Below, one piece after another: positions 25,310 through 34,238 of a stretch of 64,000 nucleotides of DNA. Below the pieces are notes generated by a model, which searched no databases, was not told the DNA's origin, and saw only the letters and a program-made list of their open reading frames with translations. Positions within the stretch are counted from its first letter, which is position 1, and each line of letters begins with the position of its first letter. A program made the position numbers and the translations under genes. Source of the DNA: Paenibacillus psychroresistens (GTDB lineage: Bacteria; Bacillota; Bacilli; Paenibacillales; NBRC-103111); assembly GCF_009728935.1 (NCBI RefSeq), contig NZ_CP034235.1:5717501-5781500 (forward strand), written 5' to 3'.

Positions 25310-27346
25310 TCAGTTAGATGGTACTATATTTGTGATAAGAGTCTCTTTGACTGATGTGGGACTTCCTGAACTGTTATAAATAGATGTACTACTAGAAGGT
25401 GTAACCGTAAGTTTTTGAGCATTGCCTGGTGTTCCTGTAACCGTAAAATATACACGAATAGTTGTATCTCCACCAGTTACAGCTAACGGTGTGCCGTCAA
25501 CCTTGGTAACAGATTGAATAATTGGTATTGAAGCAGTCCCATCAGATAATGTTAATTTAAAAGAGTTCACTGTCACTGGTGAATTATGCGCACTAGTTCC
25601 ATAAACACCTTGATTAACAGTAATATCTAAATAAGTATTACTTGTTACAGAGGCTGCTGCGAGTGTCATATTCGGTATTAAACGAACGATCCCAATTGGA
25701 GTATTTGTGCCAGCAGCTACTGAATAAGTATTATAAGTCACTGATTGATACGCGTTTTGTGTAACAGTTAATGAGGATATTGAACCAACAGGTATTCCAC
25801 TAATCAGAAAAGATCCGTCATTTCCGGTAGTAGCGCTGTAATAAGTTGCACCTGTAATTGTAGCACTGACTACTGCACCACTTTGAGCTGTGTCATTGCT
25901 ATCATATACAAATCCTGTAACTGTACCATTCTGTGGAGTCGTACCACAGTTGCTAGTACAGCCACCACCACCATTACCTGGATCACCGCCACCATTTCCT
26001 GGTGTTGGAGTTGCTGTTGGCACTGGTGTAGCTGTTCCAACTACAATTGTTCCAGGTGCTGTTTCAAACTTTTGCAAACCAGTTGCATTTACTGCTGCAC
26101 TCAATGTTGCCATTGTAATTGTACCTTTACCTGTTACTGTTGTTACTGCATCTAAATTCAAGGCAGTAATAGTTGTTCCAGCAGCAACATCTAATGTCGT
26201 ACCTGTTGCAGTAGCACTTACTGTTAATGATTTAATACTACCTTCTGCAAGAGACAGTTTAATTCCGTCTGCTAACACAACAACTGAATCGAAAGAACCT
26301 TTCAAAATAACCTCTGATCCAGCAGGTAATTTATCAGTTAATGTAACATTACCAAATCCAGTACCTGTTAAATTGGTTTCTTGAAGTGTCACTGGAGAGT
26401 TCACGTTAACTTGTCCGACTGTAGTTGTACCTTCTGCTACAATACGAACAGCTCCTTGTGAAGGATCTTTATCGACGATAATTGTTGCAAGAACAGAATC
26501 TGCTAAATGAATACTGTTTACACCGCCGCCTTGCACGGTAGTATCGCCTTTAACTGTTACATTCTTCAAGGTTGCATCACCTTGAGCAATCCCTGACGCA
26601 AAAGTTAATTTACCGTTTAAAGTCATATTCTGTAAAATAACGCCTGTTGTATTAATCACAACATCTTTATTAACGACTTCGTTTCCTGTAGCCGGTCCAT
26701 AAGTTCCAGCCGTATTATATACTACATTACTTGGTGCGATTGCACGATCCAATGTAACTACTGCTTCTGCGCGAGTGATTGGATTAGCGGGCTTAAATGT
26801 ATTGTCCTCTGCATATCCTTTAAGGATACCAGCAGCAACCGCAGAATCAACTGCGTCTATAGCCCATGTACCAATTTTACTTCCATCTTTAAAAGCGGAA
26901 GGTGAAGCTGCTGCAGATAAATCTAGCAATCTATCTACGATAACGGCAACCTCTTGTCTACTAATTGTCTTACTAGCACCAATGGTTCCATCGGCATAAC
27001 CCTTAATGTATCCAGCTTTAACGCCTTTTGCAATTTCGATGTAAGCCCAGTTGCTAGCTTTCACATCTTTAAATGAAATTGTTGCTTGCTCCGTGAATGC
27101 GAACGAACGGTTGACCAAAGCTACGAATTCGGCTCTAGTAATAGAATTGTTTGGCTTGAAGCTATTATCCTCATAGCCTTTGATAAATCCTTTTTCAATC
27201 CATGATGTAATTTGTGGTTCAGCCCAATGCCCTTTAATATCTGTCGTTGTTGCTGCTGTAGCTGCAAAAGCCATGCCTACAGATGAAAATACCAAACATG
27301 CAATTAATAACTTTGAAACGATTAACTTTATAAATTTATTCTTCAT
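25310..27346 (-). CDS. S-layer homology (SLH) domain protein with beta-helix and CarboxypepD_reg-like domain
   Basis: 678 residues from ATG 27346 (GGAGG 7 nt upstream). Signal peptide 1-28, then three SLH repeats at about 36-80, 95-142 and 155-200 (GHWAEPQITSWIEKGFIKGY, ITRAEFVALVNR, ISRQEVAVIVDR). They should anchor the protein to pyruvylated wall polymer. A middle segment of about 200 residues has short-period beta-helix repeats (VVINTTGVILQNMTLNGKLT). After a GGG/Pro/Thr linker comes a carboxypeptidase regulatory-like beta-sandwich (VTGFVYDSNDTAQSGAVVSA) and an unassigned C-terminal domain. Likely cell-surface adhesion or structural role. Own terminator and 5' region. Confidence 0.88.
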   Translation of the reverse strand: MKNKFIKLIVSKLLIACLVFSSVGMAFAATAATTTDIKGHWAEPQITSWIEKGFIKGYEDNSFKPNNSITRAEFVALVNRSFAFTEQATISFKDVKASNWAYIEIAKGVKAGYIKGYADGTIGASKTISRQEVAVIVDRLLDLSAAASPSAFKDGSKIGTWAIDAVDSAVAAGILKGYAEDNTFKPANPITRAEAVVTLDRAIAPSNVVYNTAGTYGPATGNEVVNKDVVINTTGVILQNMTLNGKLTFASGIAQGDATLKNVTVKGDTTVQGGGVNSIHLADSVLATIIVDKDPSQGAVRIVAEGTTTVGQVNVNSPVTLQETNLTGTGFGNVTLTDKLPAGSEVILKGSFDSVVVLADGIKLSLAEGSIKSLTVSATATGTTLDVAAGTTITALNLDAVTTVTGKGTITMATLSAAVNATGLQKFETAPGTIVVGTATPVPTATPTPGNGGGDPGNGGGGCTSNCGTTPQNGTVTGFVYDSNDTAQSGAVVSATITGATYYSATTGNDGSFLISGIPVGSISSLTVTQNAYQSVTYNTYSVAAGTNTPIGIVRLIPNMTLAAASVTSNTYLDITVNQGVYGTSAHNSPVTVNSFKLTLSDGTASIPIIQSVTKVDGTPLAVTGGDTTIRVYFTVTGTPGNAQKLTVTPSSSTSIYNSSGSPTSVKETLITNIVPSN

Positions 27347-27521
27347 AGTATGCCTCCATTTTATATATTTATCTAGTTCACACAATAGATTAAACACGCT
27401 TCACCTCTTTCTATGTAGCTTACAATTGGAACATTCTAATGTGAACATCTTACTAGATACCCATTTATTAACGGATTGAATCACCATTTTGTTGCAGCAT
27501 TTGATATAAACCAACAAAAAA

Positions 27522-27553
27522 CACCCTTTAGCAATTTAAATTGCCAAAGAGTG
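27522..27553 (-). terminator. Intrinsic terminator of the ilv-leu operon
   Basis: A 15-bp stem with two G-U pairs (27522-27536 with 27539-27553), followed on the minus strand by a TTTTTTG run, 28 nt after the leuA stop. Confidence 0.85.
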
Positions 27554-27580
27554 CTTAAGATAATTAATGTAATTTTTCAG

Positions 27581-29131
27581 TTAAATCAAAGACATATTTC
27601 CGCGATTAGCTGGACCTGGCACACTGCGTTTGTCGATAAGTCGATTAATCGCATCAATGTAAGCTTTAGCGCTAGCTTCCAGAATATCTGTACTAACTCC
27701 GCGGCCTTGAGCGTTTGAGTCGTTCTGCCTAAGCACGACATGCACTTCTCCTAATGCGTCTTTCCCTTGTGTAACAGACTTAATCGAATAATCCGCAAGC
27801 TCGACTTCTTCCTTAGTAACCTTATCAATCGCCTTGTAGATAGCGTCTACTGAGCCATTACCTAAAGCTACTTCGTCTAAGACTTCTCCTGCAATCGTCC
27901 GAATTCTTACGGTAGCTGTTGGTACGGATTGATTACTATAAGACAGCTGCATCGTTTCCAATGCAAAATGCTCAGTTGTAACAATCAGCTTCTCTTCAAT
28001 TAACGCGCGAATATCCTCGTCAGATACATCTTTTTTCTTATCCGCTAAATCCTTAAACTTAGCAAAAGCAGCATTAACTTGATCATCGTTTAACGTATAA
28101 CCCAAGTCAATCAGCTTTTCACGGAAAGCATGGCGTCCTGAATGTTTGCCTAATACAAGCTTACTATCTTTTAATCCTATTGTTTCAGGTGACATGATTT
28201 CATAGGTGGTTTTCTCTTTAAGCATTCCATCCTGATGAATACCCGATTCATGTGCGAATGCATTTGCACCAACAATCGCCTTGTTTCCTGGGACGACCAT
28301 ACCTGTGAGCTTGCTAACTAAACGGCTGGTGCGATAAATTTCGCTAAGAACGATATCGGTTTTCGCTTGGAAGAATTCCTTGCGTGTTTCCAACGCCATA
28401 ACAACTTCTTCTAATGAAGTATTGCCTGCACGCTCGCCAATCCCATTAATCGTGCCTTCAATTTGATCAGCACCGTTTAATACAGCTGCCAATGCATTAG
28501 CGGTTGCCATCCCTAAATCATCATGACAATGCGCGCTTAATTGAATTTTCTCGATACCTGGTACATTCTCACGCAATACTTTGAAAATATTCCCGAACTC
28601 GCTAGGATTCATATAACCAACGGTATCCGGAATATTCACGACAGTAGCTCCTGCACGAATAGCCATTGCTACAACCTCACATAGAAAATCCAGCTCGGTC
28701 CGTCCTGCATCCTCAGGCGAGAATTCAACTTTGCTAAAATATTTCTTAGCGTACTTGATTGCAGCTTCTGCTGTTTCCAAAACCTGTTGCTTCTCCATTC
28801 GCAGCTTATGCTTGCGATGAATTGGTGATGTTGCCAAGAAAAGATGCAAACATGGATCCTGAGCACCGATTAATGCTTGGCGAACCGCATCAATGTCTTG
28901 CTCTCTTGAGCGAGCGAGACCAATAACAGTCGCATTCCGCACAGCCTTAGCAACTGCGTTAACCGCTGCTAAGTCGCCTGGTGATGCTGCTGGAAACCCA
29001 GCCTCCATCCGATCGACATTCAGCTTCTCTAATTGCAAGGCGATTTCGACTTTTTCCTGTGTGTTGAGATTGACCCCTGGTGATTGCTCGCCATCCCGCA
29101 ACGTCGTATCAAAAATATAAATTTTTCTCAC
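27581..29131 (-). CDS. leuA: 2-isopropylmalate synthase
   Basis: 516 residues from GTG 29131. GGGAGG is 8 nt upstream of this codon, while the in-frame GTG at 29140 overlaps the site. The HMG-CoA-lyase-like TIM barrel carries DTTLRDGEQSPGVNL and HCHDDLGMATANALAAVLNG (metal-binding His); GNKAIVGANAFAHESGIHQDG follows. The C-terminal domain from about 395 is the leucine-responsive allosteric domain, so feedback inhibition is expected. Condenses 2-ketoisovalerate with acetyl-CoA. Last gene of the operon, 158 nt after ilvC. Confidence 0.95.
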   Translation of the reverse strand: MRKIYIFDTTLRDGEQSPGVNLNTQEKVEIALQLEKLNVDRMEAGFPAASPGDLAAVNAVAKAVRNATVIGLARSREQDIDAVRQALIGAQDPCLHLFLATSPIHRKHKLRMEKQQVLETAEAAIKYAKKYFSKVEFSPEDAGRTELDFLCEVVAMAIRAGATVVNIPDTVGYMNPSEFGNIFKVLRENVPGIEKIQLSAHCHDDLGMATANALAAVLNGADQIEGTINGIGERAGNTSLEEVVMALETRKEFFQAKTDIVLSEIYRTSRLVSKLTGMVVPGNKAIVGANAFAHESGIHQDGMLKEKTTYEIMSPETIGLKDSKLVLGKHSGRHAFREKLIDLGYTLNDDQVNAAFAKFKDLADKKKDVSDEDIRALIEEKLIVTTEHFALETMQLSYSNQSVPTATVRIRTIAGEVLDEVALGNGSVDAIYKAIDKVTKEEVELADYSIKSVTQGKDALGEVHVVLRQNDSNAQGRGVSTDILEASAKAYIDAINRLIDKRSVPGPANRGNMSLI

Positions 29132-29208
29132 AGTAGGCACCTCCCTAAAGTTTTCGTAAGAAAACTATCTTCGTAAGCATCAGCAAAACTCTAACCCCAA
29201 ATGCCTAG

Positions 29209-29251
29209 CAGGGAATGTACCAGCAGTTATTCGAACTGGGCACATTCCCTG
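29209..29251 (-). other. Intercistronic stem-loop between ilvC and leuA
   Basis: A 10-bp perfect stem (29209-29218 with 29242-29251) extended by a CCAG/CTGG pairing. No T-tract follows, so it is more likely an RNA-processing or stability element than a terminator. Confidence 0.6.
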
Positions 29252-29289
29252 TTAATGCTTATATTATTAATTGAACTCAAGAATAATAA

Positions 29290-30282
29290 TTACTTTTTGA
29301 TCCAGTGCATCAAGCCACGAAGCTCTTTACCTACAACTTCGATTGGGTGCTCGGACTCAATACGACGAATTGATGTCAAGAAAGCACGGCCTGATTGGTT
29401 TTCAAGAATGAAATCACGAGCAAATTTACCTTGTTGGATATCGGTAAGCACGTCTTTCATTGCTTTTTTAACTACATCCGTAATGATACGAGGACCAGTT
29501 ACATAGTCACCATATTCAGCTGTATTCGAGATGGAATCACGCATGGAGGAAATTCCACCTTCATACATCATATCAACGATAAGCTTCAATTCATGCAAAC
29601 ATTCGAAGTATGCCATTTCTGGAGCATAACCAGCTTCAACCAAAGTTTCAAAGCCTGCTTTAACAAGGGCAGTAGTCCCGCCGCATAATACAGCTTGCTC
29701 CCCGAATAGATCTGTTTCGGTTTCTTCTTTGAAAGTAGTTTCAATAACGCCAGCGCGTGTACAACCAATGCCTTTAGCATAAGCCATACCGATTGCATGT
29801 GCATTACCAGTAGCATCTTGCTCAACTGCGATTAGTCCAGGAACACCAAAGCCTTCTACATATGTACGACGTACCATATGTCCAGGTGATTTTGGAGCTA
29901 CTAGAAGAACATCTGTATCTTTGGAAGCCACGATTTGACCGAAATGAACGTTAAAGCCATGGGAGAATAATAAAGCTGCGCCTTTTTTCAAGTTAGCTGC
30001 GATATCTTCGTTATAAACTCTTGCTTGAGTTTCATCAGGCATAAGGATTTGAACAACATCTGCTTGTTTAGCTGCTTCAGCAACGGAGAATACTTCAAAG
30101 CCATCATTCTTCGCTTTGTCGAATGATTTACCTTCGCGTAGACCAATAATAACTTTAAGACCGCTGTCGCGTAAGTTCTGAGCTTGAGCATGTCCTTGGG
30201 AACCGTAACCGATTACCGCGATTGTTTTACCTTGTAAGAAACTGATGTCTGCGTCTTTTTCATGATACAATTTAACTGCCAT
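29290..30282 (-). CDS. ilvC: Ketol-acid reductoisomerase (class I)
   Basis: 330 residues, the class I length. NADPH motif IGYGSQGHAQAQNLRDSG, LLFSHGFNVHFG, APKSPGHMVRRTYVEG and the magnesium ligands in ETDLFGEQAVLCGG and FECLHELKLIVDMMYEGG are complete. AAAGGAGG precedes ATG. Isomerises and reduces acetolactate or acetohydroxybutyrate in valine, leucine and isoleucine synthesis. Located between ilvH and leuA, with stem-loops in both flanking gaps. Confidence 0.96.
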   Translation of the reverse strand: MAVKLYHEKDADISFLQGKTIAVIGYGSQGHAQAQNLRDSGLKVIIGLREGKSFDKAKNDGFEVFSVAEAAKQADVVQILMPDETQARVYNEDIAANLKKGAALLFSHGFNVHFGQIVASKDTDVLLVAPKSPGHMVRRTYVEGFGVPGLIAVEQDATGNAHAIGMAYAKGIGCTRAGVIETTFKEETETDLFGEQAVLCGGTTALVKAGFETLVEAGYAPEMAYFECLHELKLIVDMMYEGGISSMRDSISNTAEYGDYVTGPRIITDVVKKAMKDVLTDIQQGKFARDFILENQSGRAFLTSIRRIESEHPIEVVGKELRGLMHWIKK

Positions 30283-30312
30283 TGAATAATATCCTCCTTT
30301 AATTTAAAACCC

Positions 30313-30384
30313 TTTTGAGTGGGTGTTTGAACGGATAGACTTATAGGCTTTAGATAGCTTATCCGCTTAAACCCCCACTCAAAA
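30313..30384 (-). other. Long intercistronic hairpin between ilvH and ilvC
   Basis: A near-perfect 25-nt inverted repeat (30313-30337 with 30360-30384) with a 22-nt loop fills the gap between ilvH and ilvC. The run after the stem on the minus strand is short (TTTT, then GGG), so partial termination or mRNA processing is more likely than full termination. Confidence 0.7.
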
Positions 30385-30398
30385 CGAGTTAGATCAGC

Positions 30399-30890
30399 TT
30401 ATTTTACCGAACCGCGAATCATGGCCGTTACACCTGTGCGGGAGATCTCACGAATCCCATAAGGTCTCAGCAATTCTGTCATTGCATCAATTTTATCACT
30501 ATCTCCGACAACTTGCACGATCAACGAGCTTGGGCCAATATCGACTACTCCAGCACGGAATGTTTCGACAATTCCGATAATCTCGTGTCTAACTGACGGC
30601 TCCGAGCTTATCTTAATTAAAGCAAGCTCGCGTGCTACCATTGGGTTAGAGCTTAGATCGATGACTTTAATAACATCTATAATCTTATATAATTGCTTCT
30701 GAACCTGCTCTAAGGTTTTGTCATCACCGCTTGTTACTATAACCATCCGTGATAATCCACTTTCCTCGGACTCGGCTATCGTAATGCTCTCGATATTAAA
30801 ACCGCGACGTCCGAACAAGCCAGAAACACGTTGCAGAACACCAGGCTGATTATTGACTAGTACAGAAATCGTATGTTTGGTTATGCTCAT
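30399..30890 (-). CDS. ilvH: Acetolactate synthase small (regulatory) subunit
   Basis: 163 residues. N-terminal ACT domain (HTISVLVNNQPGVLQRVSGL, FNIESITIAESEE) that binds valine, then the C-terminal ferredoxin-like domain (ELALIKISSEPSVRHEI, GDSDKIDAMTELLRPYGI). The ATG overlaps the ilvB stop as ATGA, giving translational coupling of the two subunits. Confers feedback regulation on IlvB. Confidence 0.95.
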   Translation of the reverse strand: MSITKHTISVLVNNQPGVLQRVSGLFGRRGFNIESITIAESEESGLSRMVIVTSGDDKTLEQVQKQLYKIIDVIKVIDLSSNPMVARELALIKISSEPSVRHEIIGIVETFRAGVVDIGPSSLIVQVVGDSDKIDAMTELLRPYGIREISRTGVTAMIRGSVK

Positions 30891-32629
30891 TCGGAATCCC
30901 CCATTAACATTTCACTGATCGTACTGCCTGCTGTAACCATAGGATAAACGTTCTCTTCCTTGCGAACAACAAAGTCGATCAATACAGGACCATCATGATC
31001 CAACGCTTCTTGCCAAACCTGGCGAGCTTCCGCCTTATTGGTTGCTCTTAAACCCTTAACCCCATAAGCTTCCGCCAATTTGACGAAGTCTGGGCTTCCC
31101 GCTAGATCTATATGACTTTCGCGATTATTATAAAGAATTTCCTGCCATTGGCGAACCATTCCCAACACTTGGTTGTTAATGACGACAATCTTAACCGGAA
31201 TTTTGTTAATGGAACAAATGGCTAACTCTTGCGAGCACATTTGCATACCGCCATCTCCATTGATTGAAACAACAAGGCGACCCGGATTACCCATTTGAGC
31301 GCCGATAGCGGATGGAAAACCAAAGCCCATCGTGCCTAATCCACCTGAAGTTACCCATGAACGCGGGTGATTAAATTTATAATATTGCGCAGTCCACATT
31401 TGATGCTGCCCAACGTCTGTAGTGATAATAGCTTCGCCCTTGGTTGTTTCGTTAATTACCTCAATAACAAATTGCGGCTTCAATTCTGTTTCTGAATCAA
31501 TGTACTTAAGTGGAAAATCTAGTTTCATCTGCTTGATTTTTGCGATCCAATCTGCTGAATTAGCTGACTTCACCTTAGTATTCGCATACTCCAGAACAAC
31601 CTTAACATCTCCAACACATGGGATTTCTGTTTTAACGTTTTTGCCAATTTCCGCAGGGTCTACATCAATATGAATGATCTTGGCCTTAGGGGCAAATCCG
31701 TCCAATTTCATCGTCACACGATCATCAAAGCGCGCTCCAATGGAAATCAATAAATCCGCATTCTGAATGGCCATATTAGCAGTGTAGGTTCCATGCATCC
31801 CCGGCATTCCCATCCATAACTCGTGTGAGCTTGGAAAACCACTCAATCCAAGCAAAGTAGTAGTAATCGGAATTTGGGTTAGATTAACAAACTCAATTAA
31901 CTCTTTGGAAGCATTGGCATAAACCACCCCGCCGCCTGCTAAGATCACAGGACGCTCAGCTGCAATAATCGCTTTAACAATTTTATCAACCTGCAGCTTA
32001 TTCGGATCCATTGTCGGATGATAACCACGAATATTAACGGTATCTACGTACTTGAATATCGTTTTATCAGCGGATATATCCTTGGGTATATCGATAAGCA
32101 CAGGACCTTTGCGACCTGTATTCGCTATATGGAAAGCTTCATGAATAATGCGGGGTAAATCTTCAACATTACGCACTAAGTAGCTATGCTTGGTAATTGG
32201 CATCGTAATCCCCGTAATATCCGCTTCTTGGAAGGCGTCTGTCCCAATAAAATTCGAAGCGACATTCCCAGTGATTACAACTAAGGGAACAGAGTCCATA
32301 TAGGCAGTAGCAATTCCTGTGACTAAATTTGTTGCTCCAGGACCTGAGGTTGCTAAACATATTCCGACTTTACCTGTAGTACGCGCATAACCATCAGCCG
32401 CGTGAATCGCACCTTGTTCATGCCTTGTTAATAAATGATTAAAATCCGGATTACCGTGCATCGCGTTATAAATGTTTAGAACAGCTCCGCCGGGGTAGCC
32501 AAACACGCAATCCACACCCTCCAAAAGCAGACAGCGCAGCAAAATATCAGAACCGGAAATGTAATCCGGCTGCAATAGCTTCGCCTTCAAATCTTCTTTT
32601 AACACTTTGGTTGGACTTTGAATACTCAT
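30887..32629 (-). CDS. ilvB: Acetolactate synthase large subunit
   Basis: 580 residues. Thiamine-diphosphate enzyme: YPGGAVLNIYNAM, catalytic Glu in RHEQGAIHAADGYAR, central FAD-domain region, and the ThDP/Mg motif GDGGMQMCSQELA. Converts two pyruvate to acetolactate, or pyruvate plus 2-ketobutyrate to acetohydroxybutyrate. First gene of ilvB-ilvH-ilvC-leuA; read through from the T-box leader upstream. GGGGAGGGTTAAGG precedes the ATG. Confidence 0.96.
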   Translation of the reverse strand: MSIQSPTKVLKEDLKAKLLQPDYISGSDILLRCLLLEGVDCVFGYPGGAVLNIYNAMHGNPDFNHLLTRHEQGAIHAADGYARTTGKVGICLATSGPGATNLVTGIATAYMDSVPLVVITGNVASNFIGTDAFQEADITGITMPITKHSYLVRNVEDLPRIIHEAFHIANTGRKGPVLIDIPKDISADKTIFKYVDTVNIRGYHPTMDPNKLQVDKIVKAIIAAERPVILAGGGVVYANASKELIEFVNLTQIPITTTLLGLSGFPSSHELWMGMPGMHGTYTANMAIQNADLLISIGARFDDRVTMKLDGFAPKAKIIHIDVDPAEIGKNVKTEIPCVGDVKVVLEYANTKVKSANSADWIAKIKQMKLDFPLKYIDSETELKPQFVIEVINETTKGEAIITTDVGQHQMWTAQYYKFNHPRSWVTSGGLGTMGFGFPSAIGAQMGNPGRLVVSINGDGGMQMCSQELAICSINKIPVKIVVINNQVLGMVRQWQEILYNNRESHIDLAGSPDFVKLAEAYGVKGLRATNKAEARQVWQEALDHDGPVLIDFVVRKEENVYPMVTAGSTISEMLMGDSE

Positions 32630-32671
32630 CCTTAACCCTCCCCGATTTTAATTCAAGCTGCAAAAGAATAC

Positions 32672-33003
32672 AAAAAACCCTTTCATCCCAAACGCTAATA
32701 AGCATTTGACGGGACGAAAGGGGTAAGTTCTTCCGTGGTACCACCCAAATTTGCTATGTATCTTGCGATACATAACCTTTGAAGGAATCATAATAACAGT
32801 ATAAACAAATAACTGTTGCTATAGACACCGTAAGCACAGTAACGTGTGCTGATTCCGATTTTCCCTAATAGCTAAGCAGCAATCTTGCTTACTTTTCAGG
32901 AAAACAGCTCCGAGGTGAGCTCGTCAATAAGGGATTAAGGCATTGGTTCCAGCTAATCCTCTGCTCTCTGTTACATAAGAGCCCTTATCACTTCGTCCTC
33001 TTC
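32672..33003 (-). promoter_or_regulatory. T-box riboswitch, leucine (CUC) specifier
   Basis: The conserved T-box GGGTGGTACCACGG lies at 32733-32746, and a long terminator stem (32672-32723, T6 tail) follows. Stem I begins near 33003; ATAAGGG/CCCTTAT pair above an internal loop and GAGG/CCTC below it. Alignment to the B. subtilis glyQS stem I places the specifier at 32917-32919, CUC, followed by the usual A. CUC decodes leucine, as in the B. subtilis ilv-leu leader. Uncharged tRNA-Leu should favour the antiterminator and switch on ilvBHC-leuA. This fills the otherwise gene-free stretch 32630-33059. Confidence 0.92.
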
Positions 33004-33026
33004 ATGGCCGATTACTTTGTTAATTA

Positions 33027-33056
33027 ATTATAGGACATTGCCGTAGCAATAGTCAA
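33027..33056 (-). promoter_or_regulatory. SigA-type promoter of the ilv-leu T-box transcript
   Basis: TTGACT (33051-33056) and TATAAT (33027-33032) are 18 nt apart on the minus strand, directly after the rplT stop and just upstream of T-box stem I. Confidence 0.8.
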
Positions 33057-33059
33057 TCT

Positions 33060-33419
33060 CTATACAGTAATTTTTTGTTTGGCGGCTAGGGCCAAATCAG
33101 AAAAGGCTTTAGCATCGGTAACAGCAAGATCAGCCAACATTTTACGGTTAACATCAATACCTGCTAATTTCAAACCAAACATGAACTTGCTATAACTCAA
33201 ACCATTGATACGAGCTGCTGCGTTAATACGCGTAACCCATAGTCTACGGAAATCACGTTTTTTACGACGACGGTCACGATATGCATAAAGCAGGGACTTC
33301 ATAACCTGCTGGTTAGCTGTTCTAAATAATCTATGCTTTGAACCAAAATATCCTCTTGCTAATTTCAATACTTTTTTATGACGACGACGGGTTACAAATC
33401 CGCCTTTGACTCTTGCCAT
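33060..33419 (-). CDS. rplT: 50S ribosomal protein L20
   Basis: 119 residues, standard length, very basic. MARVKGGFVTRRRHKKVLKL, YGSKHRLFRTANQQVMKSL, RLWVTRINAAARINGLSYS are diagnostic. Binds 23S rRNA early in assembly and represses its own operon by binding the infC leader. Third gene of infC-rpmI-rplT. Confidence 0.97.
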   Translation of the reverse strand: MARVKGGFVTRRRHKKVLKLARGYFGSKHRLFRTANQQVMKSLLYAYRDRRRKKRDFRRLWVTRINAAARINGLSYSKFMFGLKLAGIDVNRKMLADLAVTDAKAFSDLALAAKQKITV

Positions 33420-33457
33420 AGTGTAGACCTCCTAAGTTTTATCGAAAAGAATTCTGA

Positions 33458-33658
33458 TTATTTCATGTAAACAAGTAGTGATTTAATACGTTTAACATCG
33501 CCCTTAGCCATGATAGCTGACTTGCCTAAGCGTGCTTTTTGTTTCGGTGATTTTCCTTCAAGCATATGACGCGCGCCGGAGTGCATTCTGACGATTTTAC
33601 CTGTACCTGTTTTTCTAAACCGCTTTGCTGCGCCACGGTGTGTTTTCATTTTTGGCAT
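33458..33658 (-). CDS. rpmI: 50S ribosomal protein L35
   Basis: 66 residues, very basic: MPKMKTHRGAAKRFRKTGTG, then HMLEGKSPKQKARLGKSA. Middle gene of infC-rpmI-rplT, 38 nt before rplT and 24 nt after infC. GGAGGATATCATCCC precedes the ATG. Confidence 0.97.
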   Translation of the reverse strand: MPKMKTHRGAAKRFRKTGTGKIVRMHSGARHMLEGKSPKQKARLGKSAIMAKGDVKRIKSLLVYMK

Positions 33659-33682
33659 GGGATGATATCCTCCTTGGAGTTT

Positions 33683-34198
33683 TTAAGATTGCTGCTTGGG
33701 CTGCAAGATCATAATCATGCTGCGGCCTTCAAGCTTAGGATGACGCTCAATGGTCGATAATAGCTCTACTTCCACTGCAACGCGATCCAGTACTTTTTTA
33801 CCGATTTGAGCATGTGTGATTTCCCGACCGCGAAAACGAACGGAGCATTTCACTTTATCTCCATCTGTTAAAAATTTACTTACGTTGCGAAGCTTCGTTT
33901 GAAAATCATGTTCTTCAATCGTCGCGCTAAAGCGAACTTCCTTGATATCGATGATTTTTTGGTTCTTACGAGCTTCCTTGTCTTTCTTCTGCAATTCGTA
34001 ACGATATTTCCCGTAATCCATAATGCGACATACAGGCGGTTTAGCAGTAGGCGCTACATTGACTAGATCTAGGTTAGCATCTGTTGCCATTTGCATTGCT
34101 TCACGAAAAGGCTTAATGCCTAATTGCTCGCCTTCAGCACCAATTAGACGAACCTCTTTGGTACGAATCTCGTCGTTCACTTGATGATCTTTACTAAT
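33683..34198 (-). CDS. infC: Translation initiation factor IF-3 with AUU start
   Basis: 171 residues if started at ATT 34198, 9 nt after GGAGG. That start gives the N-terminus SKDHQVNDEIRTKEVRLIG, which matches the Bacillus IF-3 N-terminus and its AUU start. The GTG at 34180 would drop six conserved residues and has no site. Rest of protein: NVAPTAKPPVCRIMDYGKYR, FSATIEEHDFQTKLRNV, KCSVRFRGREITH, all typical. The non-canonical AUU codon is the known basis of IF-3 autoregulation. First gene of the operon behind an L20 leader. Confidence 0.93.
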   Translation of the reverse strand: MSKDHQVNDEIRTKEVRLIGAEGEQLGIKPFREAMQMATDANLDLVNVAPTAKPPVCRIMDYGKYRYELQKKDKEARKNQKIIDIKEVRFSATIEEHDFQTKLRNVSKFLTDGDKVKCSVRFRGREITHAQIGKKVLDRVAVEVELLSTIERHPKLEGRSMIMILQPKQQS

Positions 34199-34238
34199 AA
34201 TCGGCCACCTCCATTAATAACGTTTACTCACCAAACAT

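Noticed and set aside
25890..26384. Plus-strand frame of 164 codons, Val/Pro-rich
   Set aside because: Antisense to the SLH protein's repetitive beta-helix and linker; composition is a mirror of it.
29209..29251. Terminator between ilvC and leuA
   Set aside because: The stem has no following T-tract on the transcribed strand, so simple intrinsic termination is unlikely.
34178..34180. GTG as infC start
   Set aside because: No ribosome binding site at the right distance and it deletes the conserved SKDHQ segment; ATT 34198 fits better.
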